From: DATDPY01 sp964395765
Lineage (GTDB): Bacteria > Bacteroidota > Bacteroidia > Cytophagales > Cyclobacteriaceae
Reading direction: 5' to 3'
Assembly (NCBI GenBank): GCA_964395765.1
Contig: CAYNCU010000002.1
Span: 1-58,489, forward strand
DNA length: 58,489 nt
Below are positions 9,181-18,659 of the stretch, one piece after another. Position numbers and translations under genes: made by a program. The notes beneath the pieces were generated by a model. That model did not search any database. It was not told the DNA's origin and saw nothing but the letters and a program-made list of their open reading frames with translations. Every line of letters begins with the position of its first letter. The first letter of the stretch is position 1.

Positions 9181-11205
9181 CTATTTGAATTTGAGGATCA
9201 CCATTGAATAATCGTCTTCCGGGTCTTTAGATTCACAGAAACGGAAAAGTTCTTCAATTACAATTTCCTTAAGCTTCTCCGGGCTAAGTGTAGCATTGGA
9301 TTGAATCAGATTTTTTAATCTTTCATACCCAAATTCCTCTCTCTTGAGATTCTTAGCCTCCGTTATTCCATCGGTGAATAAAAATAAGACATCACCTGCC
9401 TCAAATTCAATTCTATGTATGTTAACGTGAGAGTTGAATTCTTGGTTTCTCATAATTCCCAGTCCAAGCCCTTTTCCATATAAATATTCTGCTTTATTGC
9501 CCCTGGAGGAGTAAAATAGCGTCGGGCAGTGCCCAGCCCTTGAAAATTCGAAATAATGCTCCTTTCCGTTTATTTTGTAGAGTGAAACTGTAATAAATGA
9601 AGACTTATCCAGGTCCCTTGAAAGTGCGTTATTAGATAAGGATAGGAATTTATCCGTGGCAAGGTCAATTTGTGCAAGGCTAAGGAATATTCCTTTCATC
9701 TGGGACATATGGAAGGCTGCGGAGGTACCCTTTCCGGAGTCATTTTTATAGAATATATCATAATAGTCGCCGCCTACCTCGTCGGCGGATTTGGAGAAAG
9801 CTTTGATATCAAAGTATTCGCAATTACCCATAGAAGTGGGTAAAAGGCTCTTTTGCACATTCCTGGCAATATTTAATTCTTTAATATATCTTTCATTTTC
9901 CAACACCGCTTCAAAAAGACGGTGATTTTCTATTGAAATGGATGCCTGATCTACGAAGGTGCGGATTACACCGATCATTTCATGATTAAACCCATCGCTG
10001 ATTTCCTTTAATAAAGCCAGGGTGCCTATTCTCTTTTGTTGAACCATCAACGGAGAAAATAAAACAGAACGGTATTGATGTTTTTTTAAACCGGATATAT
10101 ATCGATCCGGTTTGATATGTTTAATTAATTCAGATCCCAGTATGCTATGAACCTTACCCGTATTAATCTTTATCATAATTTCCTGAATCTGAAAAGAATC
10201 AATCTGGAAGGTAAATCTTTTTTTATCCGGAACGCCTTCATTTTCGATTTCCAGCCAGGCGGCATCTGCCATTACGGCTGAAACGGAACTGTCCAGCAAA
10301 ATTTCATAAATTTCATTCACGTTTTGCCGCGTATTATAGGATTGGCTCAACCTTTGGAAATTGACAATTTCTTCAAGCTTTTTTTCAAATACAGGGGAAG
10401 TCGGCAGATTAAACAAGAGTACCAGTACTGCGATGAATCCATAAATGATTACAAAGCCAAACATGATAAACAGCGTAACATCGCTGGCATAATCACTTAG
10501 GTAATCGTTCCTGTAAAAGGGAATAAAAATATATAAATAATAAACCAGGTAGGCGAGGGTTAGTGTAATAAGCAATATGCTTCTAAGCTTATGACCCGAA
10601 CTCAGGTAGGCTACCCATTTCAGGTTAAATGAATAATATATGCTTACCAGAATTATGGCTGCAATTCCGAACTGGTATCCGGTACCTATTATTTTTATAT
10701 TGAAAAATGTGACAACAAGTGTCGCGAGCATGCAATAAACAAATACACGCCAGGAATAAATAAGTAATTTGGTTTTTTGATAAAAAATTAATTTCTCCCA
10801 TACTACAAAGGTTGAAATGAGGAAGGTGGTCAAAACGCCTGCATTTATATTGAAATAAAAGGTATCGAAATAATCGTTATTAATAAATTTATTGGCACTC
10901 AACAGTGCTTTAAATAATTGTAATAATAATGAAAGACCTGTTGTGATTAGACCAGTAGCGAATACTCTCCATAACAAATCGGTTAAGTTAACCTGGTCAC
11001 TTCTTCGTATCGAAGTTTGAAAGAAAAGGTAGAGGCTCAGAAAGAAAAAAACATAAAAAAGTTTAGTTAGATGGATTCCATATTCATATTTAACGTTATG
11101 AAGTTGTGTGAAAACCACCAAACCTGAAAACAGGGCAAATAACAGCCAACTAAGGACTGAAAAAATTACCGCAATTCTCAATTTAAAGTTATTGCTGAGC
11201 GTCAA
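9181..11205 (-). CDS. membrane GAF-SpoIIE (PP2C) serine phosphatase with a shortened catalytic core
   Basis: 674 aa. Residues 1-270 contain about eight hydrophobic segments. A GAF-like sensor (about 290-440) is followed by a PP2C/SpoIIE domain (about 455-674). The family landmark EVGGDYYD is present (Asp480), as are RAGHCPTLFY, FTDGITEAKN and the closing EDDYSMVILKF. Between GGD and SGKG only eight or nine residues remain (YYDIFYKND), where homologues have about twenty, including the strand that ends D-V-S-G-K-G. The second metal-binding Asp is therefore displaced (DSGKG) or lost. It heads the partner-switch operon and should dephosphorylate the STAS protein if active. The second SpoIIE protein in this window (22856-25111) has the normal motif DCTGHG. 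Confidence 0.88.
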   Translation of the reverse strand: MTLSNNFKLRIAVIFSVLSWLLFALFSGLVVFTQLHNVKYEYGIHLTKLFYVFFFLSLYLFFQTSIRRSDQVNLTDLLWRVFATGLITTGLSLLLQLFKALLSANKFINNDYFDTFYFNINAGVLTTFLISTFVVWEKLIFYQKTKLLIYSWRVFVYCMLATLVVTFFNIKIIGTGYQFGIAAIILVSIYYSFNLKWVAYLSSGHKLRSILLITLTLAYLVYYLYIFIPFYRNDYLSDYASDVTLFIMFGFVIIYGFIAVLVLLFNLPTSPVFEKKLEEIVNFQRLSQSYNTRQNVNEIYEILLDSSVSAVMADAAWLEIENEGVPDKKRFTFQIDSFQIQEIMIKINTGKVHSILGSELIKHIKPDRYISGLKKHQYRSVLFSPLMVQQKRIGTLALLKEISDGFNHEMIGVIRTFVDQASISIENHRLFEAVLENERYIKELNIARNVQKSLLPTSMGNCEYFDIKAFSKSADEVGGDYYDIFYKNDSGKGTSAAFHMSQMKGIFLSLAQIDLATDKFLSLSNNALSRDLDKSSFITVSLYKINGKEHYFEFSRAGHCPTLFYSSRGNKAEYLYGKGLGLGIMRNQEFNSHVNIHRIEFEAGDVLFLFTDGITEAKNLKREEFGYERLKNLIQSNATLSPEKLKEIVIEELFRFCESKDPEDDYSMVILKFK

Positions 11206-11587
11206 TTATTTATGAGTTTCACTAATAATATCCTGAATTGAAGCCGAATGCAAGCAAAAACTATAAAATGGCATTTCAAAGCTATTTTCGGGCTTTATGC
11301 AGGATGACAGATTTTATACTCAATATTAAAAAAATTATGAATTTGGGTATTTTAAAATTCCTTAAAATTAGTATTTACGAAATTCTATAGATTTCCACAT
11401 TTTCCGGCAGTTATCAACAATTTTAAAGCTCAATACCGTAAATCGCTGATTTACAATTATTTAAAAAATTTAATATAGATTAAAATAATGTGGATAAGTA
11501 TCTCATTTTTATATAGTTATGTAAAAGTCAACAGAATATTACTAAATTGTTACAGGAACAGTCGATGTAATTTATTGAGGTTTTATG
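11206..11587. other. AT-rich intergenic region with DnaA-box-like sites
   Basis: 382 bases without a gene between two minus-strand genes. On the minus strand, 11489-11497 is a perfect DnaA box (TTATCCACA). 11411-11419 is TTATCAACA (8 of 9) and 11391-11399 is ATTTCCACA (7 of 9). A 7-bp inverted repeat with 3-base loop (gtaaatc/gatttac) lies at 11428-11444. Runs of A and T surround them. A minus-strand TAGCTTTG (-7-like) at 11277-11284 could serve the phosphatase operon. A replication origin is possible but unproven. Confidence 0.4.
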
Positions 11588-13351
11588 TTAAAAAGATCTT
11601 CGCCTGAGATTTGTCCGGTAGGCGTTAAAAATACTTGATTTAGAGACAAATCCAATGTATTTACCTTCATGGCTAACCGGTAAATTCCAGGCGCCGGTTG
11701 ATTCAAATTTTTTCATTACCTTTTTCATGTCATCATGAATATCGACTATTTCAGGGGGGCTGTGCATTAAAGAGCTGACTATAATTTTATCCCAGGCCTC
11801 TTCATCAAACATAATTTCACGAACATCATCAAGGGTTATTATACCCATCAGTTCATGATTTTCATTCAACACCGGAAAAATATTCCTTTTGGAAGACCTG
11901 ACGTTTTTAATTAATTCTCTCAACTTACTATCAGGATGGATAATAAGTAAATCGGTTTCGATTAATTTACTGAGATTGAGAATGGTCAACACCTGTTTGT
12001 CTTTATCATAAGGATTATATACCCCGATTTCATAAAGTCTTTTGGTATAAATGGAATATTGTTCGTAATAAATGATGGTATAAAAGGATATAGCGGAAAC
12101 GATCATAAGTGGGAGGAGAAGGGTATACCCCCGGGTTATATCGGCAATCAGAAAAATTCCGGTCAAAGGAGCATGTAAAACGCCACTCATAACTCCACAC
12201 ATGCCAACCAGTGTGAAATTTGCAGGATTTATTACTTCGGTACCGCTGAAGGTGTTCACTACGGTGGAAAATAAAAATCCGGTAATTCCACCGATAAACA
12301 AAGATGGAGCAAATACACCGCCGCTTCCTCCCGAACTGATGGTCAGGGAAGAGGCAATCGGTTTTATCAGGAGAATTCCGGCAAGAAAAAGAATTATAAA
12401 GGTAGCATGGGTTGGTTCGGGAAAGCTGACGTTATTGAACAAATAATGTTCATGGCCGTTTAAGATGGCTTTTATTGAATCATAACCCTCGCCATATATG
12501 GGAGGGAAAACAAATAAAATGAGTCCTAGTAATATTCCACCTATTACTCCTTTACCCACGATATTCTTTAATTTATTAATCTTTCTTTCCACCCAGTAGT
12601 TGGCCCGGGTAAAATAAAGTGAAACGATTCCGGTACTTACTCCGAGTAAAACATAAAAGGGTGTATCAAATGCTTTAAAGGTTTGATTGAGATGGAATGA
12701 AAATAAAATATCGTTTCCCAGCAAGGCATTGGAAACCAGCGATCCGGAAACCGATGCAATCAGCAAAGGAATAAATCCTGTAATCGTCATATCGGTCATG
12801 ATCACTTCAAAACAGAAGACCACACCGGCAATTGGGGAATTAAATATGGCGGAGATGGCAGAACCGGCTCCACAGGCTACGAGAATAGTTCGGTTCGCAT
12901 AATCCATGTGCATTATCTGGGAAAGGTTGGACCCGATAGCTGAACCGGTGACCACTATCGGTGCTTCCAGTCCGACCGAACCGCCAAATCCTACTGTGAA
13001 AGTACTGGTGATCATCCGGGAATACATTTTTGATCTTTCAACCAGGCTTGACTTCTTGGATATTGAATAAATAATATCCGGAATACCATGACCAAATTTT
13101 TCCCGTAACAGGTATTTTGTAATCAGAATCGTAAGAATTAGTCCGATCAGCGGATAAGAAATAGAAAGGTAATGCGGGAATCTTCCACCGGTAAGAAAGC
13201 CCTGGAGATAATGAACAACTGTTTTCAGAATTACGGCTGCCAGGCCGGATAAGGCACCGATTAAAACACTGAGAATCAATACAAAATTCCGTGTCCGTAT
13301 GTTTTTGATACGCCAGACGAGGAATTTTAAAAGAATTTCATTGGCTTTCAT
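11588..13351 (-). CDS. ClC-family chloride channel/transporter with C-terminal CBS pair
   Basis: 587 aa from the ATG at 13351 (a longer frame opens at 13375 with no better context). Family motifs, in order: FGHGIPDII, GGSVGLEAPIV (gating Glu at about 129, with GLEAP for the classical GREGP), GAGSAISAIFNSPIAG, and SSGGSGGVFAPSLFIGG. About ten or more membrane helices are followed by two CBS domains from about 450 (LLIIHPDSKLRELI, FPVLNENHELMGIITLDDV, then a second with LPVSHEGKYIGFVSK). The conserved Glu suggests a chloride/proton exchanger or fluoride-type relative rather than a plain channel, though this cannot be settled. Inner membrane; monocistronic. Confidence 0.93.
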   Translation of the reverse strand: MKANEILLKFLVWRIKNIRTRNFVLILSVLIGALSGLAAVILKTVVHYLQGFLTGGRFPHYLSISYPLIGLILTILITKYLLREKFGHGIPDIIYSISKKSSLVERSKMYSRMITSTFTVGFGGSVGLEAPIVVTGSAIGSNLSQIMHMDYANRTILVACGAGSAISAIFNSPIAGVVFCFEVIMTDMTITGFIPLLIASVSGSLVSNALLGNDILFSFHLNQTFKAFDTPFYVLLGVSTGIVSLYFTRANYWVERKINKLKNIVGKGVIGGILLGLILFVFPPIYGEGYDSIKAILNGHEHYLFNNVSFPEPTHATFIILFLAGILLIKPIASSLTISSGGSGGVFAPSLFIGGITGFLFSTVVNTFSGTEVINPANFTLVGMCGVMSGVLHAPLTGIFLIADITRGYTLLLPLMIVSAISFYTIIYYEQYSIYTKRLYEIGVYNPYDKDKQVLTILNLSKLIETDLLIIHPDSKLRELIKNVRSSKRNIFPVLNENHELMGIITLDDVREIMFDEEAWDKIIVSSLMHSPPEIVDIHDDMKKVMKKFESTGAWNLPVSHEGKYIGFVSKSSIFNAYRTNLRRRSF

Positions 13352-13513
13352 AAATAACAAAGCACAAAATAGCACAAAAATGTTGAATCAATTGACAGAT
13401 AGACTGTTATTGTTTAAAGAAGTTGAAACGGAATATAAAATGTTCGGAAAGGAAAAAATATTACATAGAATTAGAATTCTTCATCATTCTTGCTTACTAG
13501 CTCAATATTAAAA

Positions 13514-15052
13514 TCAGGCTTCCGTGAAGTGATAAAACCGGAAATGAATAAAATGTTTATTGGTTTTCAGTATATTTTTTATAATACTCCAGAGCTTTTC
13601 ATAGGGAATGACTTCCATTTCATCTGATATATATTGTATAACCTTATTTTCAACAAGCTTTTGGTAGTAAACGGATACCCGTTCATTGATCAGGTCATAT
13701 TCGAAATTATTTGTTATAACCAGGCTGAGCATCCGGATGAAAATACTGTTACGGTAATTATGACGTTTATCCAGGTGGAAGGAACTATAATTCTGAAGCT
13801 TTTCGACATATTCCTTTACTTCATTGATATTACCTTCCCTCAGGCTGAATAAAAACCGTATGATCAAAAAGGCTATATTATAGGCTATATTCTGTTTATT
13901 GGAATCTGGTTTAAGTCTGGCGAATTTATCGATATTAAATCCCCATTGAATTTCCTTGCAATTCGAAATGAAGCATAAATAGGACCGGTAAATGAGCCAT
14001 CTTTCCTTTATATCAGGGCCAATTTTATTAAAGCCTGTATTATTTTTAATTTTTTTATAGAGGGTTACTGCCTCATTGTAATTTTCCGATTTTAAAAGCA
14101 GTAACAACCAGTATTCCATGAAAAGAAACCATTTTTCGGATCCTTGTTTAAACAATTCAATCTTCCGACTGCAATATTTATTGAATTTATTTTGATCGTT
14201 CAGTTTAAACAGTGCTTCCAATTTTATTCCGGCAATAAAAGCGGGATCTAAATTTACAGTGATCTTACTTATATCCGCAGGAATATATTTTTCCTCGAGT
14301 TCATTGCATAAGTCCAGGATCAGGTCAGACTGATTACATATAAAGTAATAATGAATGGAAAGTAATTTGGAAAGAATTTCAAGCCTGTTGCTTTTAAAAT
14401 GAATGGCGTTATCTTTAATCAGTTTAATTCTTTCAGGAATTGTTTCCCGGATTTTGTGACACGAATTTTTCGATTTGTTGATCAATACCAGTGTATCATA
14501 ATAAACTGCTTCGGAATCGATAATCGTTTTATGAAATGGCCTGAGTTCCTGTAACTGTTGTTCAGCTTCCATTTGCGGGTTATATTTTCCCAGCTTTGAA
14601 TATTCATTTCTCAGAATTATCAACGACTCAAGAACAATTTCGATCAATTCGTATTCCATGGCGGTTTTAATTAACCATGGAATACGTTTTAATACCATTA
14701 ATGACTGCCCTTCCATTATCAGGATTTTAAATTGGCTAAGTTTAAGCAGGCAATCGTATTGAATTTTATCGAATTGCGTATTCGTTGACCTGTCGTAATC
14801 CAGGAAAAACAGATGGTTCATTAACTTCTGTCTCAATTTGAGTTTCGTGTTCCGGAAGTTTCTGTTAGCAGGATTTGAATTAAAAAGAATCCTTGCGGCT
14901 TTTTCATCGCAATCGATTTTTTCATTCAGGATCAGTTCATACAAAAGGTTATCTTTCGATTTCTCTTTTTTACGGAAATTCTGATTGGCCAATTGTATGC
15001 TGCGTTGTCCTTTTTGTCTGACAATAGTTGCCAGTTGGTTGAGCTCTTCCAT
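13514..15052 (-). CDS. conserved hypothetical helical protein
   Basis: 512 aa, not recognised. It begins MEELNQLATIVRQKGQRSI, has no signal peptide or membrane segment, and is rich in Lys, Asn, Leu and Ile, with repeated helical patterns suggestive of an alpha-solenoid (TPR-like) fold. LFFLDYDRSTNTQFDK and NYNEAVTLYKKIKNNTG are examples. It stands alone between the ClC gene and cysE, with short spacers on both sides and a cysE terminator just upstream. It may be a cytoplasmic scaffold; no function is claimed. Confidence 0.75.
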   Translation of the reverse strand: MEELNQLATIVRQKGQRSIQLANQNFRKKEKSKDNLLYELILNEKIDCDEKAARILFNSNPANRNFRNTKLKLRQKLMNHLFFLDYDRSTNTQFDKIQYDCLLKLSQFKILIMEGQSLMVLKRIPWLIKTAMEYELIEIVLESLIILRNEYSKLGKYNPQMEAEQQLQELRPFHKTIIDSEAVYYDTLVLINKSKNSCHKIRETIPERIKLIKDNAIHFKSNRLEILSKLLSIHYYFICNQSDLILDLCNELEEKYIPADISKITVNLDPAFIAGIKLEALFKLNDQNKFNKYCSRKIELFKQGSEKWFLFMEYWLLLLLKSENYNEAVTLYKKIKNNTGFNKIGPDIKERWLIYRSYLCFISNCKEIQWGFNIDKFARLKPDSNKQNIAYNIAFLIIRFLFSLREGNINEVKEYVEKLQNYSSFHLDKRHNYRNSIFIRMLSLVITNNFEYDLINERVSVYYQKLVENKVIQYISDEMEVIPYEKLWSIIKNILKTNKHFIHFRFYHFTEA

Positions 15053-15083
15053 AAGAATTAACGTTTAAAAAATAAATAATTAC

Positions 15084-15110
15084 CAAAAAATTTTCAAGTC
15101 GACTTGAAAT
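15084..15110 (-). terminator. Rho-independent terminator of cysE
   Basis: Immediately past the cysE stop, 15092-15109 is a perfect 18-base palindrome (tttcaagtcgacttgaaa). On the minus strand it is followed by a run of Ts, the form of an intrinsic terminator. Confidence 0.65.
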
Positions 15111-15950
15111 TCAAATCGAATCTACTTTGTAATTTAATTCTCCCGTATTATGTACTTCGATCTGTGGTTTATGATATACCCTTGAAAAAGGAGGTATACT
15201 TTCCGTAATCCAAACATTTCCCCCAATAATACTGTTCTTCCCGATAACGGTATTTCCCCCAAGGATTGTACTGCCAGCATATATAACTACATTATCCTCA
15301 ATGGTCGGATGGCGTTTGGTTTTAGCCATTTCTTTTTTTACACTTAACGCCCCAAGGGTAACCCCCTGGTAGATTTTGACATTATCACCGATGATGGTTG
15401 TCTCGCCGATTACAACGCCGGTGCCATGATCGATACAAAAATTATCTCCTATTTCAGCTTTTGGATGTATATCTATACCCGTTCTCGTATGCGCATATTC
15501 TGTAAGAATTCTCGGAAGAAGGGGTACCGATAAATCACAGAATATATGACCGATCCGGTAACAGGCTATGGCATAAAATCCGGGGTATGTTCTTACCACC
15601 TGGTCGAAACTCACTGATGCGGGATCTCCTGCATGAATTGCTCTGGCATCATTTATCAGTAAATCGTACAATTCCGGAATCTTCTCTATGAACAACTCTG
15701 CTATGGTTTCGGCTGGTTTATGCAGTTTTCCCTGGATCCGCACAAAAATCCCGTACAATTCGTTGAAAAGAGAGCTGGCATATACTTCTAATTCACCCTG
15801 GCTGGTGAAATTCTTTTCACTTAACTGCGGAAAAAGCAATTCCAGAAGCCCTTCAGTAAATGAGGCAATAGAAGTACGGGAAGGCAGATTATCTGAATTC
15901 TGGTGAGAATTATATAATTGATTAATAAAATTTTTATCCAAATTGAACAT
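15111..15950 (-). CDS. cysE: serine O-acetyltransferase
   Basis: 279 aa. The N-terminal helical region contains DARAIHAGDPAS at 101-112, and the C-terminal left-handed beta helix holds hexapeptide repeats: GIDIHPKAEIGDNFCIDHG, IGETTIIGDNVKIYQGVTLG, IGKNSIIGGNVWI. Catalytic candidates are His154 (YAHTRTG), Asp160 (GIDIHP) and His175 (DHGTG). It makes O-acetylserine from serine and acetyl-CoA, the first step of cysteine synthesis. No cysteine synthase gene lies alongside. The longer N terminus matches the EpsC-like serine acetyltransferases common in Bacteroidota. Confidence 0.93.
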   Translation of the reverse strand: MFNLDKNFINQLYNSHQNSDNLPSRTSIASFTEGLLELLFPQLSEKNFTSQGELEVYASSLFNELYGIFVRIQGKLHKPAETIAELFIEKIPELYDLLINDARAIHAGDPASVSFDQVVRTYPGFYAIACYRIGHIFCDLSVPLLPRILTEYAHTRTGIDIHPKAEIGDNFCIDHGTGVVIGETTIIGDNVKIYQGVTLGALSVKKEMAKTKRHPTIEDNVVIYAGSTILGGNTVIGKNSIIGGNVWITESIPPFSRVYHKPQIEVHNTGELNYKVDSI

Positions 15951-16213
15951 TAGTATATACTGTTTACCCTGATTATACTAATAAATAACGCTAGAACGGG
16001 GATATTGTTAAAAATCTCTAAAAAATCCTGGTAAGTAAAGTTAGAAAAATTACCGGATAATCAAGCAATCTGTTGACATAAATAGCCTTCTTTCAGATAC
16101 AAAAAGCTTATAAATTTCAATGGCTTTAGATGACAACGTCTTATTAATAATTTATTATGAACCTAATTCACCCTCCTGACATTTTTTTTATCAATAGGTC
16201 AAGAATGAATTAT
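15951..16213. other. intergenic region, nothing recognised
   Basis: 263 bases between cysE and the S9 peptidase gene, both on the minus strand. It should contain the cysE promoter, but no convincing CAAAnnTA (reverse -7) with a partner element is visible. Confidence 0.4.
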
Positions 16214-18313
16214 TTAGTTTTTTAACCACTTGTCAAGCCAATCAAAAAATACCCTCTGCCAAAGAATTCCATCCTGGGGAGATGTTACCCAGTGATTTTC
16301 ATCCGGGAAATAAAGCAACTTTGAAGGAATACCTCTCAATTGCAATGCATTGAAAGCTTCAAAAGCCTGAGTATCCGGCACCCTGTAATCTCTGCCACCC
16401 TGTACAATCAGCATGGGAGTGTTCCAGTTTCTGACAAAATTGATGGGCGAAAATTTTGTATAGCTTACGGGCTGAGGATCGTTCCAGTAAGGCCCATTTA
16501 AATCCCAGTTGGCAAAGAACATTTCTTCGGTACTTCCATACCAGCTTTGAATATCGAAAATACCATCATGGGCAATAAATGCCTTAAAACGGTTATTATG
16601 TATCCCGGCCAGGTAGTACACGGAATAACCTCCAAAAGACGCTCCAACAGCTCCTAAATTGCTTCTGTCAATATAGGGTTCCACCGATACTGAATCAATA
16701 GCCGTTAAGTAGTCCTTCATCGCCAGGCCACCCCAATCACCGGATATTTCATTATTCCATTCGGCTCCGAAACCGGGAAGGCCCCGGCGGTTTGGTGCCA
16801 CAATTACATATCCGTTGGCTGCCATTATCTGGAAATTCCAACGATATGAAAAGAACTGGCTTACCTGGCTTTGCGGCCCTCCCTGGCAATACAGTAAACA
16901 GGGGTATTTTCTCTGGGGATTAAAATCGGGCGGGTAAATAATCCAGACAAGCATATTTTTCCCATCAATAGTTTTTATAATACGTTTTTCAACCTTCCCT
17001 TTTTGAATAGGGTCCCAGATGGAATCATTCACATGGGTAAGCGGTTGCATGGTCCCGTCGTTGGTCTCGATGGAATAAATTCGCTCCGGTTCCGACATAC
17101 TCATAACCCCTGCAATGAGGCTATGACCAATTGGCTGAATACTTGTAATATCATGAGCTCCCCTGGTAAGTGGCTTTATATCTGCCTTTTTCTCGTCAAT
17201 CTTTTCAAAAACTGTGCTCCCCAGGTCCAGCGTATAAACCTGCTGGGTGCCATCGGTACAGGCGATAAAGTACAATATTTTATTATTCTTGTCCCAACTG
17301 CAGGATACAATATCCCTGTCAAAATTTTCGGTTAATAATTTTATTCCGCCTGTTTTTACATCGAAGATCTTTATCTCATGCTGTGCCGATTCATGCCCGG
17401 GCTGTAACATGCTTAGCCAGGCAATTTTAGTTCCGTCAGGCGAAAAGGAAGGTAGAAGATCATAACCCTGGTTGTCTTTCGAGATATCGATGGTAACTCC
17501 GGAAGGAATATCATACCAGTAAATGTCCGAATTGGTATTGATTGCATATTCTTTCCCCGTATATTTTTTACAAACATAGGCTAATGAATTGCCGTCAGGG
17601 CTCCACGCAATGTCTTCTGGACCATCGAAAGGTTTCATCGGACAATCATATTTTTCATCTTTCATAACATCCTTGATCGCGCCGATTACCTTTCCGTCCT
17701 CATATTTTATAATACAAACATGACTGTAGGTTTCGCCTTTCCATTGATCCCAATGCCGGTACATCAGATCATTTATTATTTTTGCATTTGCTTTGGGGAG
17801 ATCCGGGTACATATCGGCAACGGACTGATCGAGTTTAATATTCATGGTAAATGAAATATGTTTCATATCGGGTGCATAATCAAAATTATCAATCGGCAAA
17901 TCAAAGGATGTCACCTGCATTAATTCATCTCCATTGATATTCATTTCCCAAAGCTGCATGGATCCGCTTTTGGCGGAAAGAAAACCTATTTTTTTACCAT
18001 CCGGCCTCCAGCGGGCGTTGTAGGCACTCCCGGCCAGGTCGCGAACCACTCTCGTATCCCCTGTTTTCAGTGATGTGATATATAATGTTCTTTTGCTGTT
18101 GTTTTCCCGGATGTTATACTTTGTAACTCCGTAAAGGACCCAATTCCCGTCAGGAGAAACCTGTGGGTCTGAAATTCGCCCGAGAGCCCATAGTTTTTCC
18201 GGTGTCAACCTTGTTGATTGAGCCGTTAACTTAACCGGCTGAATCATTGTAAAAAGGGCGAAAAGAATCGCTCCTGCGAATAATAAAAATTTATGTTGAA
18301 TCAGGTATCTCAT
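16214..18313 (-). CDS. secreted S9-family prolyl oligopeptidase (dipeptidyl/acylaminoacyl peptidase)
   Basis: 699 aa. A signal peptide (1-32, ending KLTAQS) is followed by a WD40-like/PD40 beta propeller (QVSPDGNWVLYG, DIAWSPDGNSLAYV, PSFSPDGTKIAWLS) and a C-terminal alpha/beta hydrolase. The triad is Ser559 (GASFGGYS), Asp642 (GGRDYRVPD) and His674 (ENHW). QGGPQSQVSQFFSYRWNFQ and NRRGLPGFGAEWN are typical of the DPP5-like bacterial S9C group. It likely trims peptides in the periplasm for nutrition. Divergent from the small basic protein gene, with 65 bases between the starts. Confidence 0.92.
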   Translation of the reverse strand: MRYLIQHKFLLFAGAILFALFTMIQPVKLTAQSTRLTPEKLWALGRISDPQVSPDGNWVLYGVTKYNIRENNSKRTLYITSLKTGDTRVVRDLAGSAYNARWRPDGKKIGFLSAKSGSMQLWEMNINGDELMQVTSFDLPIDNFDYAPDMKHISFTMNIKLDQSVADMYPDLPKANAKIINDLMYRHWDQWKGETYSHVCIIKYEDGKVIGAIKDVMKDEKYDCPMKPFDGPEDIAWSPDGNSLAYVCKKYTGKEYAINTNSDIYWYDIPSGVTIDISKDNQGYDLLPSFSPDGTKIAWLSMLQPGHESAQHEIKIFDVKTGGIKLLTENFDRDIVSCSWDKNNKILYFIACTDGTQQVYTLDLGSTVFEKIDEKKADIKPLTRGAHDITSIQPIGHSLIAGVMSMSEPERIYSIETNDGTMQPLTHVNDSIWDPIQKGKVEKRIIKTIDGKNMLVWIIYPPDFNPQRKYPCLLYCQGGPQSQVSQFFSYRWNFQIMAANGYVIVAPNRRGLPGFGAEWNNEISGDWGGLAMKDYLTAIDSVSVEPYIDRSNLGAVGASFGGYSVYYLAGIHNNRFKAFIAHDGIFDIQSWYGSTEEMFFANWDLNGPYWNDPQPVSYTKFSPINFVRNWNTPMLIVQGGRDYRVPDTQAFEAFNALQLRGIPSKLLYFPDENHWVTSPQDGILWQRVFFDWLDKWLKN

Positions 18314-18346
18314 AATAAAAAAACTTATTAAGTGAACACTATGTAT

Positions 18347-18354
18347 TATATTTG
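18347..18354 (+). promoter_or_regulatory. -7 promoter element for the small basic protein gene
   Basis: TATATTTG fits TAnnTTTG exactly, 25 bases before the ATG at 18379. A transcript would start near 18361, which rules out the in-frame ATG at 18352 as the start. A matching TTTG about 20 bases upstream is absent. Confidence 0.5.
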
Positions 18355-18378
18355 CACCTCTTTAAAATTAAGTATAAA

Positions 18379-18648
18379 ATGGGTGGAAAGAAAATAGACA
18401 GAAAAAAGCAATCCTTATTATCCAGGTCTGCGAAAAGACAGGCAAGTATTAAAAAATTGACCCATAAACCTGTCATTAAACATGTTGATATAGAAGCTAT
18501 AAAAGAATCGTTTAAGCATTCAACTCCTGCCCATTCCTCGAAGAAGGAATCAAAGGCCGAAGTGACCACGGAAAAAAGTGATGTTGAGGCAATGAATCCG
18601 GAAAAGCCCAAAAGAAGCCCTAAAGCAAGCAAAGAAAAAGAAAGCTAA
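18379..18648 (+). CDS. small basic hypothetical protein
   Basis: 89 aa from the ATG at 18379. The start MGGKKIDRKKQSLLSRSAKRQ and a Lys/Ser/Glu/Pro-rich, probably disordered C terminus (KRSPKASKEKES) suggest a nucleic-acid or ribosome contacting protein. No domain is recognised. The minus-strand frame opposite (18339-18632) is hydrophobic, but is taken as an antisense shadow because the plus frame has a matching promoter and leader. Confidence 0.6.
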   Translation: MGGKKIDRKKQSLLSRSAKRQASIKKLTHKPVIKHVDIEAIKESFKHSTPAHSSKKESKAEVTTEKSDVEAMNPEKPKRSPKASKEKES

Positions 18649-18659
18649 CCTTCTTTCAT

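Noticed and set aside
18339..18632. Minus-strand frame encoding a hydrophobic 97-aa protein
   Set aside because: It is antisense to the small basic gene, which has an exact -7 motif and a correctly spaced ATG; the hydrophobic pattern follows from the Lys-rich codons read backwards.
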